Shown: positions 30,854-39,754, counted from the first letter of the stretch. The stretch is DNA of 64,000 bases from UBA11524 sp965646445 (GCA_965646445.1 CBFFZW010000011.1:7156-71155), one strand, 5' to 3'. The notes: generated by a model from the letters alone, not told the origin. Numbers and translations are program-made.

Positions 30854-33634
30854 TTACAGCTCCCTGATATTCTCGATAATGCTTTGTCCCATGACCCGGC
30901 GCAGCTGCCCGCGAATGCCCGCCGCGGCGCACAGCGCGTTGAGCGCGGCCAGCGGCAGCAGCGCCAGAAGCAGCCAGGGGTGTTCATTGGGGAAACCGCT
31001 GATGTTGAGGAGAACGGTAGCGCCGTACACCATGGCCATGAGCAGGTAGCCGAAGCCGGCGCTGATCACGGCGGGGATGCCATAGCAGCGCAGCAGCGTC
31101 CTTTCGTCCGCGCCCACGGCCCGCAGCGTGCCCACCATGCGCACATCCGCCCGAATACGGCGGGAGGCGTTCGTCACCTGCATGGCCACGCTGACGGCGA
31201 AGAACAGCAACGCCATGCCTGAAAGCAGCATCAGCGTCCGCTGCTGAGTCCGCATGATTTCGCGGCGAGCCGCCAGGTTGTTTCGGGGCTGCGCGTTCCG
31301 CCGCATGCCGATGCGGGCGATGCTGTCCTCCAGGCGGGCTTCGGTATCGGCATCGGGCAGGGCAGAGAGCGTAAGACTCACGTTTTCAGCGCCGGGAGTG
31401 TACAGGCCCAGGGCGGCGGCGCCCTTCTCTGTGGTCATCAGGCACGAGCTGAAGAGATTGGTATTTGCAACGGTGAGGTAGCCCTTGAGGATCGCGCCGA
31501 CCCTGGGGGCGCAGGACGTTCGCGCAAGGCCGCTGTAATAGCGCTGCATTTGCCCCATGTCCGAACTGTTGTTGAACCAATCCGGCTTTATGCCCCAGAG
31601 CTGTGTCAGGGAAAGGGTCTGGCCGCTGGCAAAGAAATCGTTTTGCAGAATCAGATCCCATTGTTCCTGTTGGAGCTCGTCGTCAAAATAGTGGCAGGTC
31701 ATTTCCATATGACCGTTGGCAGTGGCAATGGCGCACAGATTCGGCGCGTACACCAGCACCTCGCGGCCGGCATCCAGCGCCGCCAGGTCGATCCGCCCCT
31801 CGGTCACATTCTTGGCCAAGTCGGCTTCGTCCAGCGTGGCGACAAGGATGGTGACGGGCACCAGCTTATCTTGCACGCCCAGCTCCTGCTGCAGCACGCG
31901 CATCTGCCGGGCGTTGGTCATGGCGGATTGATAGTACCACTTGTCCGCAAAATCCGCGGCGGAGGTTTCCTCCGTAACGTCCAGGTAGTAGGTGTCCCCG
32001 ACAGCCTCCAGCGCGCAGACTTCCATGAAGGACGCACGCCCGTCATCGTAGACGATGGGTACGTCGTAGGTTTTCAGGTAGTCGGGCACGGGGTCGGGCA
32101 GGGCGAGAACAGCCTTGACTTTTCGCGATCTTTCGATTTCACTGACCAGCGGAAGGGAACGAAGCTGCTGAAGATCGCTGTCCGTCAGGCCGTCATCCTC
32201 CGACTGCTCCTGGGCAAAAGGTTCAAAGACAATGCCGCCGTTCCTGCCCGCGGTGAGGGTGAAGGCGTTTTCGCAGCTGAGCCTCTGCCAGTCCATGAGG
32301 AGGAGCGCCTCTCCCAGCAGGATGGTCACCAGCAGCATCAGCCCCGCCATCAGGACGCTTCCGGTCTGGCGCAGGGGATGCAGCGCAAACTGGCGGGCCG
32401 CGATCAGCCGGGGAACCCGGAAGGCTTTGCGGCTTCGGATGCGTCGGGCCCTGCGCAGGACGGCGGTGTCCCTGAGCACACCCATGGGTGTTTGTCGGGA
32501 AGCTCTGCGCAGCGGCAGCGCGGAGGAAAGATACACGCACAGACCGGTGATGACCACCATCGGCAACAGCAGCCAGACAGCGGGGCGGAAAACCAGCTCC
32601 TGGGGCGCCGCCATGGACAGGAGCCAGCAGGTGAGGCAGCCCATGGCCACGCCCAGGGGCAAGGCGGTGAGGGTCAGCAGCCATACGTCCCGGCCAAAGA
32701 GCCTGCGAAGCTGCCGCAGGGTGGCGCCCACGGCCCGCAGCATGCCGATGTCCTCCGCCTTCCGCGCCAGCATGCTCTCCATGGCGGAGGCGATGGCCAC
32801 GCAGGCGGAAAGCAGCAGAGCGCCGCTCAGGAGCATCCACAGGAGCACCTGGCCGCTCCGCAGAAGGTTCTCCGTTTGGGAGTTGTCGATGGGATCGACC
32901 TTGCCGGTTACGCGGCTGATGGCGCAGCAATAAGCAAACGCTCTGTCCTGAACGTTCTGAATGCGGTCAAGGGTCACCCCGGGCTGATTGGTCATCACCC
33001 GGTGGATCACCATCCGGCCGATGGGATAGGGCGGCTCCTGGGGTGAGGTCAGAATATCGGGCAGCCTCACGCCGTAGTCCGAAAGATACCAGTCGCCCGG
33101 ATCAAGGTAGGCGGCCTGCTCGGTAAGGATGCCCACCAGGGTGAAGGTGCGCTCCTGAGCCTCGCCGTCAAAGGGCTTCATCGTCCAGGTGAAGGTGTCG
33201 CCGACGGCGGCGTCCTCCAGGGACAATTTGTCCAGGGCGCTGCGCTCCGCGGCGATTTCACCGGGGGCTTCCGGCAGACGGCCCTCGGCGCACTGGCGGT
33301 ACATGAGCGCCTGGGCGGTCTCATCGTAGTAGCCGGTATAGACCTTGCTGTCCCCGACGGACGCGGTGACGCAGATGCTGCCGATTTGGTCGAACAGGCC
33401 GCTGTCCCGCAGCTGATCGTCGGTGATGTCCGGGTGGCCGTACAGGAGGGTATCTCCCCAGCCCACCCGGCGGGCCATCTGCTCCTCCTTGGCTTCCAGC
33501 GTACCCCAGATGCACAGCACGGAGCAGCAGGCCAGATACACCGCCAGGAAAATGCCGACGGCGAGGCTGAAATAGGCTTTGCGGTTATGCCGGATATGGG
33601 CGCGGGCCACCCGGTTGATGGTGAGGCGCTTCAT
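30854..33634 (-). CDS. FtsX-like ABC transporter permease (926 aa)
   Basis: This large membrane protein of the FtsX/MacB permease superfamily has a first span at about residues 20-42 (FSLAVGIFLAVYLACCSVLC), an extracytoplasmic domain, a first FtsX core (about 260-385, with MLARKAEDIGMLRAVGATLRQ), a second large extracytoplasmic region, and a second core near the C-terminus (RADVRMVGTLRAVGADERTLL). The arrangement matches permeases that transmit force or export peptides and lipids rather than import. It overlaps the ATPase gene by 4 bp and is followed by the anchored surface protein. It is longer than BceB-type bacitracin permeases, so antibiotic resistance is only one possibility. Confidence 0.88.
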   Translation of the reverse strand: MKRLTINRVARAHIRHNRKAYFSLAVGIFLAVYLACCSVLCIWGTLEAKEEQMARRVGWGDTLLYGHPDITDDQLRDSGLFDQIGSICVTASVGDSKVYTGYYDETAQALMYRQCAEGRLPEAPGEIAAERSALDKLSLEDAAVGDTFTWTMKPFDGEAQERTFTLVGILTEQAAYLDPGDWYLSDYGVRLPDILTSPQEPPYPIGRMVIHRVMTNQPGVTLDRIQNVQDRAFAYCCAISRVTGKVDPIDNSQTENLLRSGQVLLWMLLSGALLLSACVAIASAMESMLARKAEDIGMLRAVGATLRQLRRLFGRDVWLLTLTALPLGVAMGCLTCWLLSMAAPQELVFRPAVWLLLPMVVITGLCVYLSSALPLRRASRQTPMGVLRDTAVLRRARRIRSRKAFRVPRLIAARQFALHPLRQTGSVLMAGLMLLVTILLGEALLLMDWQRLSCENAFTLTAGRNGGIVFEPFAQEQSEDDGLTDSDLQQLRSLPLVSEIERSRKVKAVLALPDPVPDYLKTYDVPIVYDDGRASFMEVCALEAVGDTYYLDVTEETSAADFADKWYYQSAMTNARQMRVLQQELGVQDKLVPVTILVATLDEADLAKNVTEGRIDLAALDAGREVLVYAPNLCAIATANGHMEMTCHYFDDELQQEQWDLILQNDFFASGQTLSLTQLWGIKPDWFNNSSDMGQMQRYYSGLARTSCAPRVGAILKGYLTVANTNLFSSCLMTTEKGAAALGLYTPGAENVSLTLSALPDADTEARLEDSIARIGMRRNAQPRNNLAARREIMRTQQRTLMLLSGMALLFFAVSVAMQVTNASRRIRADVRMVGTLRAVGADERTLLRCYGIPAVISAGFGYLLMAMVYGATVLLNISGFPNEHPWLLLALLPLAALNALCAAAGIRGQLRRVMGQSIIENIREL

Positions 33635-34323
33635 CGCTGCGCCACCTCGCTGTCATGGGCGATCCGCCCGTCCTCCAGCTGAATGACGCGATCCGCCTGC
33701 TCCGCCACGTTCAGATCATGGGTGACCAGCACCAACGTGATGCCCAGCTCCCGGTTCACCTGGCGCAGAAGGGTCAGGACTTCCCGGCCGCTCTTGCCGT
33801 CTAGGTTGCCGGTGGGCTCGTCCGCGAAGAGCATGGCGGGCTTGTTGGCCAGCGCCCGAGCGATGCTGACGCGCTGCTGCTGCCCGCCGGACATGGCCCC
33901 GGGCAGGTGGGACAGCCGCTCCCGGATGCCCAGCAGGTCGATGATATGATTCAGATGTTCCTCGTCCGCCTTGCGGTTGTCCAGCATCACGGGCAGCAGG
34001 ATATTCTCCCAGCCGGTCAGCTCCCGCACCAGGTTGTAATTCTGGAACACAAAGCCGAAGCGGCGGCGGCGCAGCACGGCCAGCTGGTTTTCCCTGTACT
34101 TGTACAGGTCGACCTCCTGGTAGATCACCCTGCCGCCTGACGGATGATCCAGGCCGGAGAGCAGGTGCAGCAGCGTGGATTTGCCGCTGCCGCTGGGGCC
34201 GGTGATGGCCGTGAAGCTGCCCTGTTCCAGGGTCAGGGACACCTTGTCCAGGGCGATCACCTTGTTCTCGCTGGCCTGATAAACTTTGCTGAGGTTCTCA
34301 CAGTGCATGATTTCCATCATCAT
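33631..34323 (-). CDS. ABC transporter ATP-binding protein (MacB/LolD type)
   Basis: This 230-residue ATPase works with the FtsX-like permease. It has Walker A GPSGSGKSTLL, Q-loop NYNLVRELTGWENILLP, signature MSGGQQQRVSIARAL, Walker B PAMLFADEPTGNLDGKSG and the switch VTHDLN. The start lies in an ATGATGATG run directly after AAGGAGGTC; the second or third ATG (34320, 34317) gives better spacing, so the true start is uncertain by two residues. It overlaps the permease start by 4 bp. Confidence 0.93.
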   Translation of the reverse strand: MMMEIMHCENLSKVYQASENKVIALDKVSLTLEQGSFTAITGPSGSGKSTLLHLLSGLDHPSGGRVIYQEVDLYKYRENQLAVLRRRRFGFVFQNYNLVRELTGWENILLPVMLDNRKADEEHLNHIIDLLGIRERLSHLPGAMSGGQQQRVSIARALANKPAMLFADEPTGNLDGKSGREVLTLLRQVNRELGITLVLVTHDLNVAEQADRVIQLEDGRIAHDSEVAQR

Positions 34324-34374
34324 GACCTCCTTCCAGCGCCATTGTATCAGGTCAACCTTACGCCTGGGTGACGT

Positions 34375-35268
34375 TTAGCTTACGGTTTCGTAAGGTGAGG
34401 GCGCGGTGCTTTCCATCAGCGGCAGGGTGATGACCATCCGCAGGCCGCCGGGGATGTTTTCGGCATGGATGCTGCCGTGATGGCGGTGGATGATCTCCTT
34501 CACGATGGCCAGGCCGATGCCCGTGCCCTTCGTTTCCCGGCTGTGGGCGCGGTAGAAGCGGTCGAACAGGTACGGCAGCTCCCTGGCGTCCACGCCGCCG
34601 CCGTTATCGGACACGGAGGAAAAAAAGGCGGAGGGGGTTCGTTCCAGCCGCACGGTGATCTCGCCGTCCTCCGGGGTATGCTCGCAGGCGTTTTTCAGCA
34701 GGTTCAGGTAGGCTTCCCCCAGCCATTTGCCGTCGCAGCGGATGACGGCGGAGTCCTCGACGCTCAGCCGCTTCCGGGGATAAGCGGTAGCGAGCCCCTG
34801 CCAGGCCTCGCCCACGAGGGCCGCCACATCATGCTCGGCAAAGGTGAAGGCATAGCCGTCCGCGCAGAGGCGTTCCAGGCGCAGAAGGGCGTGGATCAGC
34901 CGTTCCATCCGCTCGATCTGCGTCAGCTGGTCGTCCAGGTGGGGCCCGGCGTCCATTTCGCAGAAAAGGCGCAGGGAGCTCAGGGGCGTTTTGAGCTGGT
35001 GGGAGATGTCCGCCGTCAGGCCGCGGGTGGCGCTCTGTTCCTCCTGCCGCTGCTCCCGTGCCAGCAGCACCTGGTTTTCCAGCTCGGCGGCGGCGTTCTG
35101 CAGGGGCGCCAGGGAATCCTCCCGCACGGAAAACGTCAGCTGACGGCGGCCGGAGACCAGGAAGGCTTCCATCCGCCGGGACAGCGCGCGAAGGCGGAGG
35201 CGCTGACGCACATGCACCGCCGTCATCGCCAGCAGAGCCAGCGCCATGGCCGCGATCAATCCGCCCAC
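34375..35268 (-). CDS. Sensor histidine kinase
   Basis: This 297-residue membrane kinase has one visible N-terminal span (IAAMALALLAMTAVHV), a short linker and no sizeable sensory domain, so it probably senses through a partner such as the ABC transporter. His90 in DISHQLKTPLSSL is the phospho-acceptor. The ATP-binding domain has NLLKNACEHTPEDG (N box), VSDNGGGVD (G1), YLFDRFYRAH (F box) and GTGIGLAIVKEI (G2). It overlaps the response regulator gene by 13 bp. A kinase without an input domain next to an FtsX-type ABC transporter resembles Bce-like detoxification modules. Confidence 0.93.
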   Translation of the reverse strand: MGGLIAAMALALLAMTAVHVRQRLRLRALSRRMEAFLVSGRRQLTFSVREDSLAPLQNAAAELENQVLLAREQRQEEQSATRGLTADISHQLKTPLSSLRLFCEMDAGPHLDDQLTQIERMERLIHALLRLERLCADGYAFTFAEHDVAALVGEAWQGLATAYPRKRLSVEDSAVIRCDGKWLGEAYLNLLKNACEHTPEDGEITVRLERTPSAFFSSVSDNGGGVDARELPYLFDRFYRAHSRETKGTGIGLAIVKEIIHRHHGSIHAENIPGGLRMVITLPLMESTAPSPYETVS

Positions 35269-35918
35269 TGATAGCCCACCCCCCGTATGGTTTTGATGTG
35301 CTCCGCGCCGATCTTATCCCGCAGGCGGCTCACATGCACCGAAAGCGTGTTGTCATCCACAAATTTGGCGTCCACGTCCCACAGGGCTTCCAGGAGGACG
35401 GAACGGGGCGTGATGCCCTTGCGCCCCATGAGGGCCAGCAGAATGCGGTATTCCGTCAGGGTCAGGGGCAGCGGCTCGCCGTCCTTGCGCACTTGCATGT
35501 GGGCCTGATCCACCTCGATGCTGTCCCGGGCAAGCACGGCGGGCGTCCGGGGCTGGCTGGCACGCAGCAGCGCGCGGATGCGGCTGAGCAGCTCCATCAT
35601 GCGGAAGGGCTTGGTCACATAGTCGTTCCCGCCCGCGTCCAGGCCGCGCACCACGTCCCATTCCTCATCCTTGGCGGTGAGGAATAGGATGGGCGTCGCC
35701 ACGCCGGCCGTCCGCCAGCGCTGGCACAGGGCCACGCCGTCGCCGTCGGGGAGGGTCACGTCCAGCACGATGAGGCCAATGTCCTCCGCCAGCTTGGCAA
35801 GAGCTTCCTGAACGCAGGAGGCCGCCCTGACGCGGTAGCCCTCCCGCGCGAATAATTCGCAAAGGCCCTGGCGAAGGGCCTGGTCATCCTCAATCAGCAG
35901 CAGCGTGGCCTGATCCAT
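35256..35918 (-). CDS. DNA-binding response regulator (OmpR/PhoB family)
   Basis: This 220-residue protein has a receiver domain with the acidic pocket IEDD, phospho-acceptor Asp53 (LIVLDVTLPDGDG), conserved Thr in LFLTAKDE and Lys103 in DYVTKPF, and a C-terminal winged helix (about 125-220) with LTLTEYRILLALMGRKG and the recognition helix VDDNTLSVHVSRLRDKIG. The start at 35918 has AAGGAAG upstream. It is the first gene of the five-gene leftward operon and probably controls it. Confidence 0.94.
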   Translation of the reverse strand: MDQATLLLIEDDQALRQGLCELFAREGYRVRAASCVQEALAKLAEDIGLIVLDVTLPDGDGVALCQRWRTAGVATPILFLTAKDEEWDVVRGLDAGGNDYVTKPFRMMELLSRIRALLRASQPRTPAVLARDSIEVDQAHMQVRKDGEPLPLTLTEYRILLALMGRKGITPRSVLLEALWDVDAKFVDDNTLSVHVSRLRDKIGAEHIKTIRGVGYQWAD

Positions 35919-35973
35919 GGGCGCTTCCTTTCGTTCCGCGATGGCGGAAGGTCGATACTTGTCACTGATTGTC

Positions 35974-36002
35974 ATTGTACATGAAAAGACGGAGGATGTC
36001 CA
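35974..36002 (-). promoter_or_regulatory. Sigma-A promoter of the two-component/ABC operon
   Basis: On the minus strand, -35 TGGACA (36002-35997), a 17-bp spacer and -10 TACAAT (35979-35974) lie about 55 bp before the response regulator ATG. Confidence 0.65.
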
Positions 36003-36018
36003 TGCTGTTTTCAAACAC

Positions 36019-36055
36019 AAAAAAGCGATGCCCCGATGTTGTCATCAGGCATCGC
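36019..36055 (-). terminator. Intrinsic terminator of the peptidoglycan-binding gene
   Basis: On the minus strand, a stem GCGATGCC / GGCATCGC is followed by TTTTTT. It ends leftward transcripts from 37303 after they have crossed element D. Confidence 0.75.
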
Positions 36056-36068
36056 CCCAGACGATGAG

Positions 36069-36271
36069 TCACGCAAAGCCTCCCCGGGAGGTGTCGGAGG
36101 GCCCGCAGGCCCTCTGACTGTCATTCGTATCCCGGGGCTTTGCCCCGGGGGCGGGGAGTTTTCTGTCAAGAAAACATTCCTTACACGACCGAACGGCCGG
36201 TTGAACGGCTATGCCGTTCGACCAGTGAGGGCGTGCATCACTCACGAAAGTGGCCGATGCCACTTTCGTGA
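36069..36271 (+). repeat. Modular covarying element, copy D (hybrid form)
   Basis: It shares the first hairpin (GAGGGCC/GGCCCTC), the linker CCTTACACGACCGAACGG and the 3' hairpins with copies A and C, but its middle (CGTATC, CCCGGGGC/GCCCCGGG, GGCGGGGAG, GTTTTCT/AGAAAAC, ATTCCT) matches copies B and E. The 3' hairpins are changed in both arms: GAACGGC/GCCGTTC and CACGAAAGTGG/CCACTTTCGTG. The ends TCACGCAAAG and CTTTCGTGA are complementary apart from one extra base. Confidence 0.9.
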
Positions 36272-36274
36272 TAT

Positions 36275-37303
36275 TCAGTCCGTCGCCTGCGCCACATCCT
36301 TGTGCTGCACACGGAGCATCAGGGTGGCTTCCTCGTCGTCCCATTCGGTCTGGGCGTTCAGCGCGCGCTCCAGCAGGCTGGCGGACACAAGCACCTGGCC
36401 GTCCTGGCGCAGGACATCCAGCGGCTCCAGAACCAGGGGAACGTCATCCACCCGGCAGACGGCGGCGGTATCGTTCAGGGTCAGCACGACGGTATAGCCT
36501 TCCGCCGTGAGGGTATCAACGGCGCCCTCCTGGGCCAGATTCCAGGCGTCAACGCTGGCGGCCAGGTCGCTGAGATCCAGCAGAATCCTTTCTTCCAGCC
36601 GCCACACCCGGGGCGCCACGCGGATGGTCACGCCGTCCTCCTGGCGCAGGCAGGTGAGCTTCTCGCCGCTGTCGTTCAGGACGATGGCGGCGCCTTGAAG
36701 CAGGGTGGGCGCGGGCGGCACGGTCACATCGGTGGGCGTGGAGATGATGCCGTCAGGCGTGGTTTCCGGCTCCATGGCCGGGAGCGCGGAGGTCGCCTGG
36801 GGCGGGGCGATGGTGGGCGCCTCATCCACGGCGGGAGTCACAGTGGGCGCGGCCACGACATCGGGGCTTTCGTAGAGAATGGTCTGGGTGCGCTGACCGG
36901 CTACGCCGTCCGCGACCAGGCCGTTGGCGGTCTGGAAGGCGCGAAGGGCGCGATAGGTCTGACGGCCAAAGGCGCCGTCGGCCTCACCGGTGAGGTAGCC
37001 CAGCTCGATCAGCCGCTCCTGCAGCTTGCGCACCGACGCGCCGCGGTCGTTGATTTCGATGTTGCGGTAGGCGGCGTTGGGCGTGATGGTGGGCTTGGGC
37101 TCCGGGGTCGGGGCCGTGGTGGGGGCGTCCGGCGCGGCGGAGGGCGGCAGCGTCACGGGCGCGGCGGATGTGCCCGGGGCCGGGGAGACGATGACCGTGG
37201 GCTCCTGGGTGGGCACGGGCGTTTCCTGGGGAGGCGGCGCGCCCTGCACGGAGGTGGCGAAGGTCAGCGTCATATACAGCATCAGTGTTTTCAGAAAGTC
37301 CAT
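36275..37303 (-). CDS. Secreted peptidoglycan-binding protein with C-terminal Cu-amine-oxidase-N-like domain
   Basis: This 342-residue protein has a signal-like N-terminus (residues 1-21), a Pro/Thr/Ala-rich linker (about 23-76), a PG_binding_1 domain (about 84-143; RGASVRKLQERLIELGYL, GAFGRQTYRALRAFQ, ANGLVADGVAGQRT), a second Pro/Thr linker and a C-terminal domain (about 205-335) with paired strands like the copper amine oxidase N-terminal domain common in clostridial wall proteins. The ribosome site is AAAGGAG. Wall attachment is the likely role; no catalytic domain is visible. Its 3' end touches element D. Confidence 0.82.
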   Translation of the reverse strand: MDFLKTLMLYMTLTFATSVQGAPPPQETPVPTQEPTVIVSPAPGTSAAPVTLPPSAAPDAPTTAPTPEPKPTITPNAAYRNIEINDRGASVRKLQERLIELGYLTGEADGAFGRQTYRALRAFQTANGLVADGVAGQRTQTILYESPDVVAAPTVTPAVDEAPTIAPPQATSALPAMEPETTPDGIISTPTDVTVPPAPTLLQGAAIVLNDSGEKLTCLRQEDGVTIRVAPRVWRLEERILLDLSDLAASVDAWNLAQEGAVDTLTAEGYTVVLTLNDTAAVCRVDDVPLVLEPLDVLRQDGQVLVSASLLERALNAQTEWDDEEATLMLRVQHKDVAQATD

Positions 37304-37401
37304 GGTGCAATCTCCTTTCGGCTTGCGGAGGCCGCCTCCGCCCTGGGGAAGGACAGCTATTTGCAGCCGGCAAGCGTGCCGGCAGACGATCAGTCAGGTC
37401 T

Positions 37402-37430
37402 ATTATACGCTATCTTTCGTCTGAATACAA
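37402..37430 (-). promoter_or_regulatory. Sigma-A promoter of the peptidoglycan-binding gene
   Basis: On the minus strand, -35 TTGTAT (37430-37425), a 17-bp spacer and a perfect -10 TATAAT (37407-37402). Confidence 0.7.
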
Positions 37431-37483
37431 TCAAAACCGGGATTTTTAAGGGAAAAGGTCTGTAAGTTTTACGGGTGTTGCGC

Positions 37484-37512
37484 TTGCTTTTTGCTATGCT
37501 TTATATTATCAT
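37484..37512 (+). promoter_or_regulatory. Sigma-A promoter of the sugar kinase pair
   Basis: -35 TTGCTT (37484-37489), a 17-bp spacer and -10 TATCAT (37507-37512) in an AT-rich stretch, 65 bp before the kinase start. Confidence 0.55.
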
Positions 37513-37576
37513 AGGAAAGACTTGACGTGGTATCATCTGCCAGGGCTTTGCTTTTTTGGCAGGAAGGGATGGGTGC

Positions 37577-38713
37577 ATGGCGCGTTTTTCAGCAAAGGAG
37601 GCTGCCAAGAAACTGGCGGCGTTTGATTTATACGGGCAGGTGGTCGACATTCAGCGGTATGGCTGCGGCCATATCAACGATACCTTTATGGTGACCACCC
37701 GCAAGCCGGGGAAGACCGAGGAGCACCGCTACATCCTGCAGCGGCTGAGCCCCGTGGCCTTTCATGAGCCGGAGAAGGTCATGGACAACATCGCCCGGAT
37801 CACCGCGTACCTGAAGACGCTGATCCTCCGGCGCGGCGGCGACCCTGACCGGGAGACGCTGATTATCATCCCCGCCAGGGACGGCAAGGATTACCTGATG
37901 GATCCCGACAACGGCTGCTGGCGGATGTATTTGTTCATTGAGGACAGCTTCACCTACCAGCAGGCGGAAACGGAGGCGGTTTTCCGGGAGGCGGGGCGGG
38001 CCTTCGGCGCGCTGCAGCGGGATCTGGCGGACTATCCCGCCGCCTCGCTCCACGAGACCATCCCGCGCTTCCACGATACGCCCAACCGTGTCCGGGCGCT
38101 GCACAGGGTGATGGACGAGGATCCAGCGAATCGGGTCAGGGACGCGGAGGAGGAAATCGCCTTCGCCCTGGAACGCGAGGAACGGGCCTCCGCGCTGGTG
38201 GATGCCCAGCTTCGCGGGGAGCTGCCCCTGCGTGTGACCCATAACGATACCAAGCTGAACAACGTGCTGATGAACCGGGAGACCGGTAAGGCCATGTGTG
38301 TGGTGGATCTGGATACCGTGATGCCGGGGCTGTGCGCCTATGACTTTGGCGACGCCATCCGCTTCGGGGCCAACACAGCGGCAGAGGACGAGGCGAACCT
38401 GACGCTGGTGCGGTTCAGCCTGCCCATGTACCGGGCGTACAGCGAGGGCTACCTGGAGGCCGTGGGCGGGATGTTGACGGCGGCGGAGGTGCGGTCGCTG
38501 CCCCTGGGGGCGTGGATGATGACCTACGAGTGCGGCGTCCGCTTCCTGACGGATTACCTGGACGGCGACCACTACTTCGGCATCGCCTATCCCGAGCATA
38601 ACCTGGTCAGGGCGAGAAATCAGTTTGCCCTGCTGAAGGACATGGAGCGCCATGCCGATGAAATGGCTGAGGTCGTGGCGCAGTGGAAGGAACAGGGAGG
38701 GAAAGGACAATGA
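37577..38713 (+). CDS. APH-fold sugar kinase, N-acetylhexosamine 1-kinase (NahK)-like
   Basis: This 378-residue protein has the aminoglycoside phosphotransferase fold. The nucleotide-site start GYGCGHINDTFMV (here RYGCGHINDTF) and YILQRLSPVAFHEPEKVM resemble NahK, which phosphorylates N-acetylgalactosamine or N-acetylglucosamine at C1. The catalytic loop is VTHNDTKLNNVLM and the metal motif VVDLDTVMPG. It overlaps the following nucleotidyltransferase gene by 4 bp (ATGA), so the pair would make a sugar-1-phosphate and then an NDP-sugar. The ATG at 37577 was chosen on length and an upstream AGGAAGGG. Confidence 0.8.
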   Translation: MARFSAKEAAKKLAAFDLYGQVVDIQRYGCGHINDTFMVTTRKPGKTEEHRYILQRLSPVAFHEPEKVMDNIARITAYLKTLILRRGGDPDRETLIIIPARDGKDYLMDPDNGCWRMYLFIEDSFTYQQAETEAVFREAGRAFGALQRDLADYPAASLHETIPRFHDTPNRVRALHRVMDEDPANRVRDAEEEIAFALEREERASALVDAQLRGELPLRVTHNDTKLNNVLMNRETGKAMCVVDLDTVMPGLCAYDFGDAIRFGANTAAEDEANLTLVRFSLPMYRAYSEGYLEAVGGMLTAAEVRSLPLGAWMMTYECGVRFLTDYLDGDHYFGIAYPEHNLVRARNQFALLKDMERHADEMAEVVAQWKEQGGKGQ

Positions 38714-39636
38714 AGGAACCGATTCTTCTGATTATGGCGGCGGGCATGGGCAGCCGCTTCGGCGGGCTGAAGCAGATGACGCCCGTGGGCCCCGGCGGCG
38801 AGGTCATCCTGGATTACAGCGTTTTCGACGCCCGGCGCGCGGGCTTCAAGCGGGTGATCTTCCTCATCAAGCATGAGATCGAGGAGGACTTCAAGCGCCT
38901 GGTGGGCTCCCGGATGGAGCGGTATATGGAGGTGCGCTACGCCTTCCAGCAGATCGACAAGCTCCCCGCGCCCTACGCCGCCCCGGAGAACCGCGTCAAG
39001 CCCTGGGGCACGGGCCACGCCGTGCTGTGCTGCAGGGAGCTCATCGACGCGCCCTTCGCCGTCATCAACGCGGACGATTACTACGGTGTCAGCGCCTTCC
39101 AGACTGCCTACGACAGCCTGATGACCATGGCGGATGACGACAAGAAGCGCTACATGATGGTGGGCTATGAGATTCAGAACACCCTCACCGATAACGGCCA
39201 TGTGGCCCGGGGCGTGTGCACGGTGGACGGCGGCGGCGCTTTGCTGGACATCCATGAGCGCACGCACATCATCAAGACCTGCGACGGCGCGCTGTTCACC
39301 GAGGATGGCAAGCACTATGAGCGCCTGCCCGACCAGACCCTGGTCAGCATGAACATGTGGGGCTTCACCCCCAGCATTCTGGACGCGCTGGCGGCGGGCT
39401 TCCCGGCCTTCCTGGACAAGGCGCTGGCGGAAAATCCCCTCAAGGCGGAGTACTTCCTGCCGTCGGTGGTGGACGGGATGCTCAAGGCGGGAGAGGCCGT
39501 GGTGCGGGTGCTGCCCAGCCGGGACAAGTGGTACGGCGTGACCTACAAGGAGGATACGCCGGTGGTGATGGCGGCTTTGCGGGCCATGGCGCAGGAAGGG
39601 ATATACCCCTGCCCGCTGTGGCCGTCGAAAGAATGA
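38710..39636 (+). CDS. Sugar-phosphate nucleotidyltransferase
   Basis: This 308-residue protein of the NTP-transferase fold begins with the nucleotide-binding signature LIMAAGMGSRFGGLKQMTPV, has GTGHAVLCC and the metal-site FAVINADDYYG, and ends with a short domain having KWYGVTYKEDTPVV. It should couple a sugar-1-phosphate to UTP or dTTP. The ATGA overlap with the NahK-like kinase gene suggests its substrate is that kinase's product. A terminator at 39662-39691 closes the pair. Confidence 0.85.
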   Translation: MKEPILLIMAAGMGSRFGGLKQMTPVGPGGEVILDYSVFDARRAGFKRVIFLIKHEIEEDFKRLVGSRMERYMEVRYAFQQIDKLPAPYAAPENRVKPWGTGHAVLCCRELIDAPFAVINADDYYGVSAFQTAYDSLMTMADDDKKRYMMVGYEIQNTLTDNGHVARGVCTVDGGGALLDIHERTHIIKTCDGALFTEDGKHYERLPDQTLVSMNMWGFTPSILDALAAGFPAFLDKALAENPLKAEYFLPSVVDGMLKAGEAVVRVLPSRDKWYGVTYKEDTPVVMAALRAMAQEGIYPCPLWPSKE

Positions 39637-39661
39637 TAAGGACACTTTTTTGACACCCTTC

Positions 39662-39691
39662 GCGGCCCGGACAATGTTCGGGCCGCTTTTT
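39662..39691 (+). terminator. Intrinsic terminator after the nucleotidyltransferase gene
   Basis: A perfect 8-bp stem GCGGCCCG / CGGGCCGC with loop GACAATGTT is followed by TTTTT. Confidence 0.85.
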
Positions 39692-39745
39692 CATGCGCCG
39701 GCAAGAAAGCTCTCATGATTTGTTAATCCGCGGCGGCGAAGGTTA

Positions 39746-39754
39746 TGCTATAAT
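39746..39754 (+). promoter_or_regulatory. Extended -10 promoter of the VanZ-RDD gene
   Basis: TGCTATAAT at 39746-39754 is a perfect extended -10 element. No good -35 lies at 17 bp, which extended -10 promoters tolerate. The start codon is 32 bp downstream. Confidence 0.6.
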
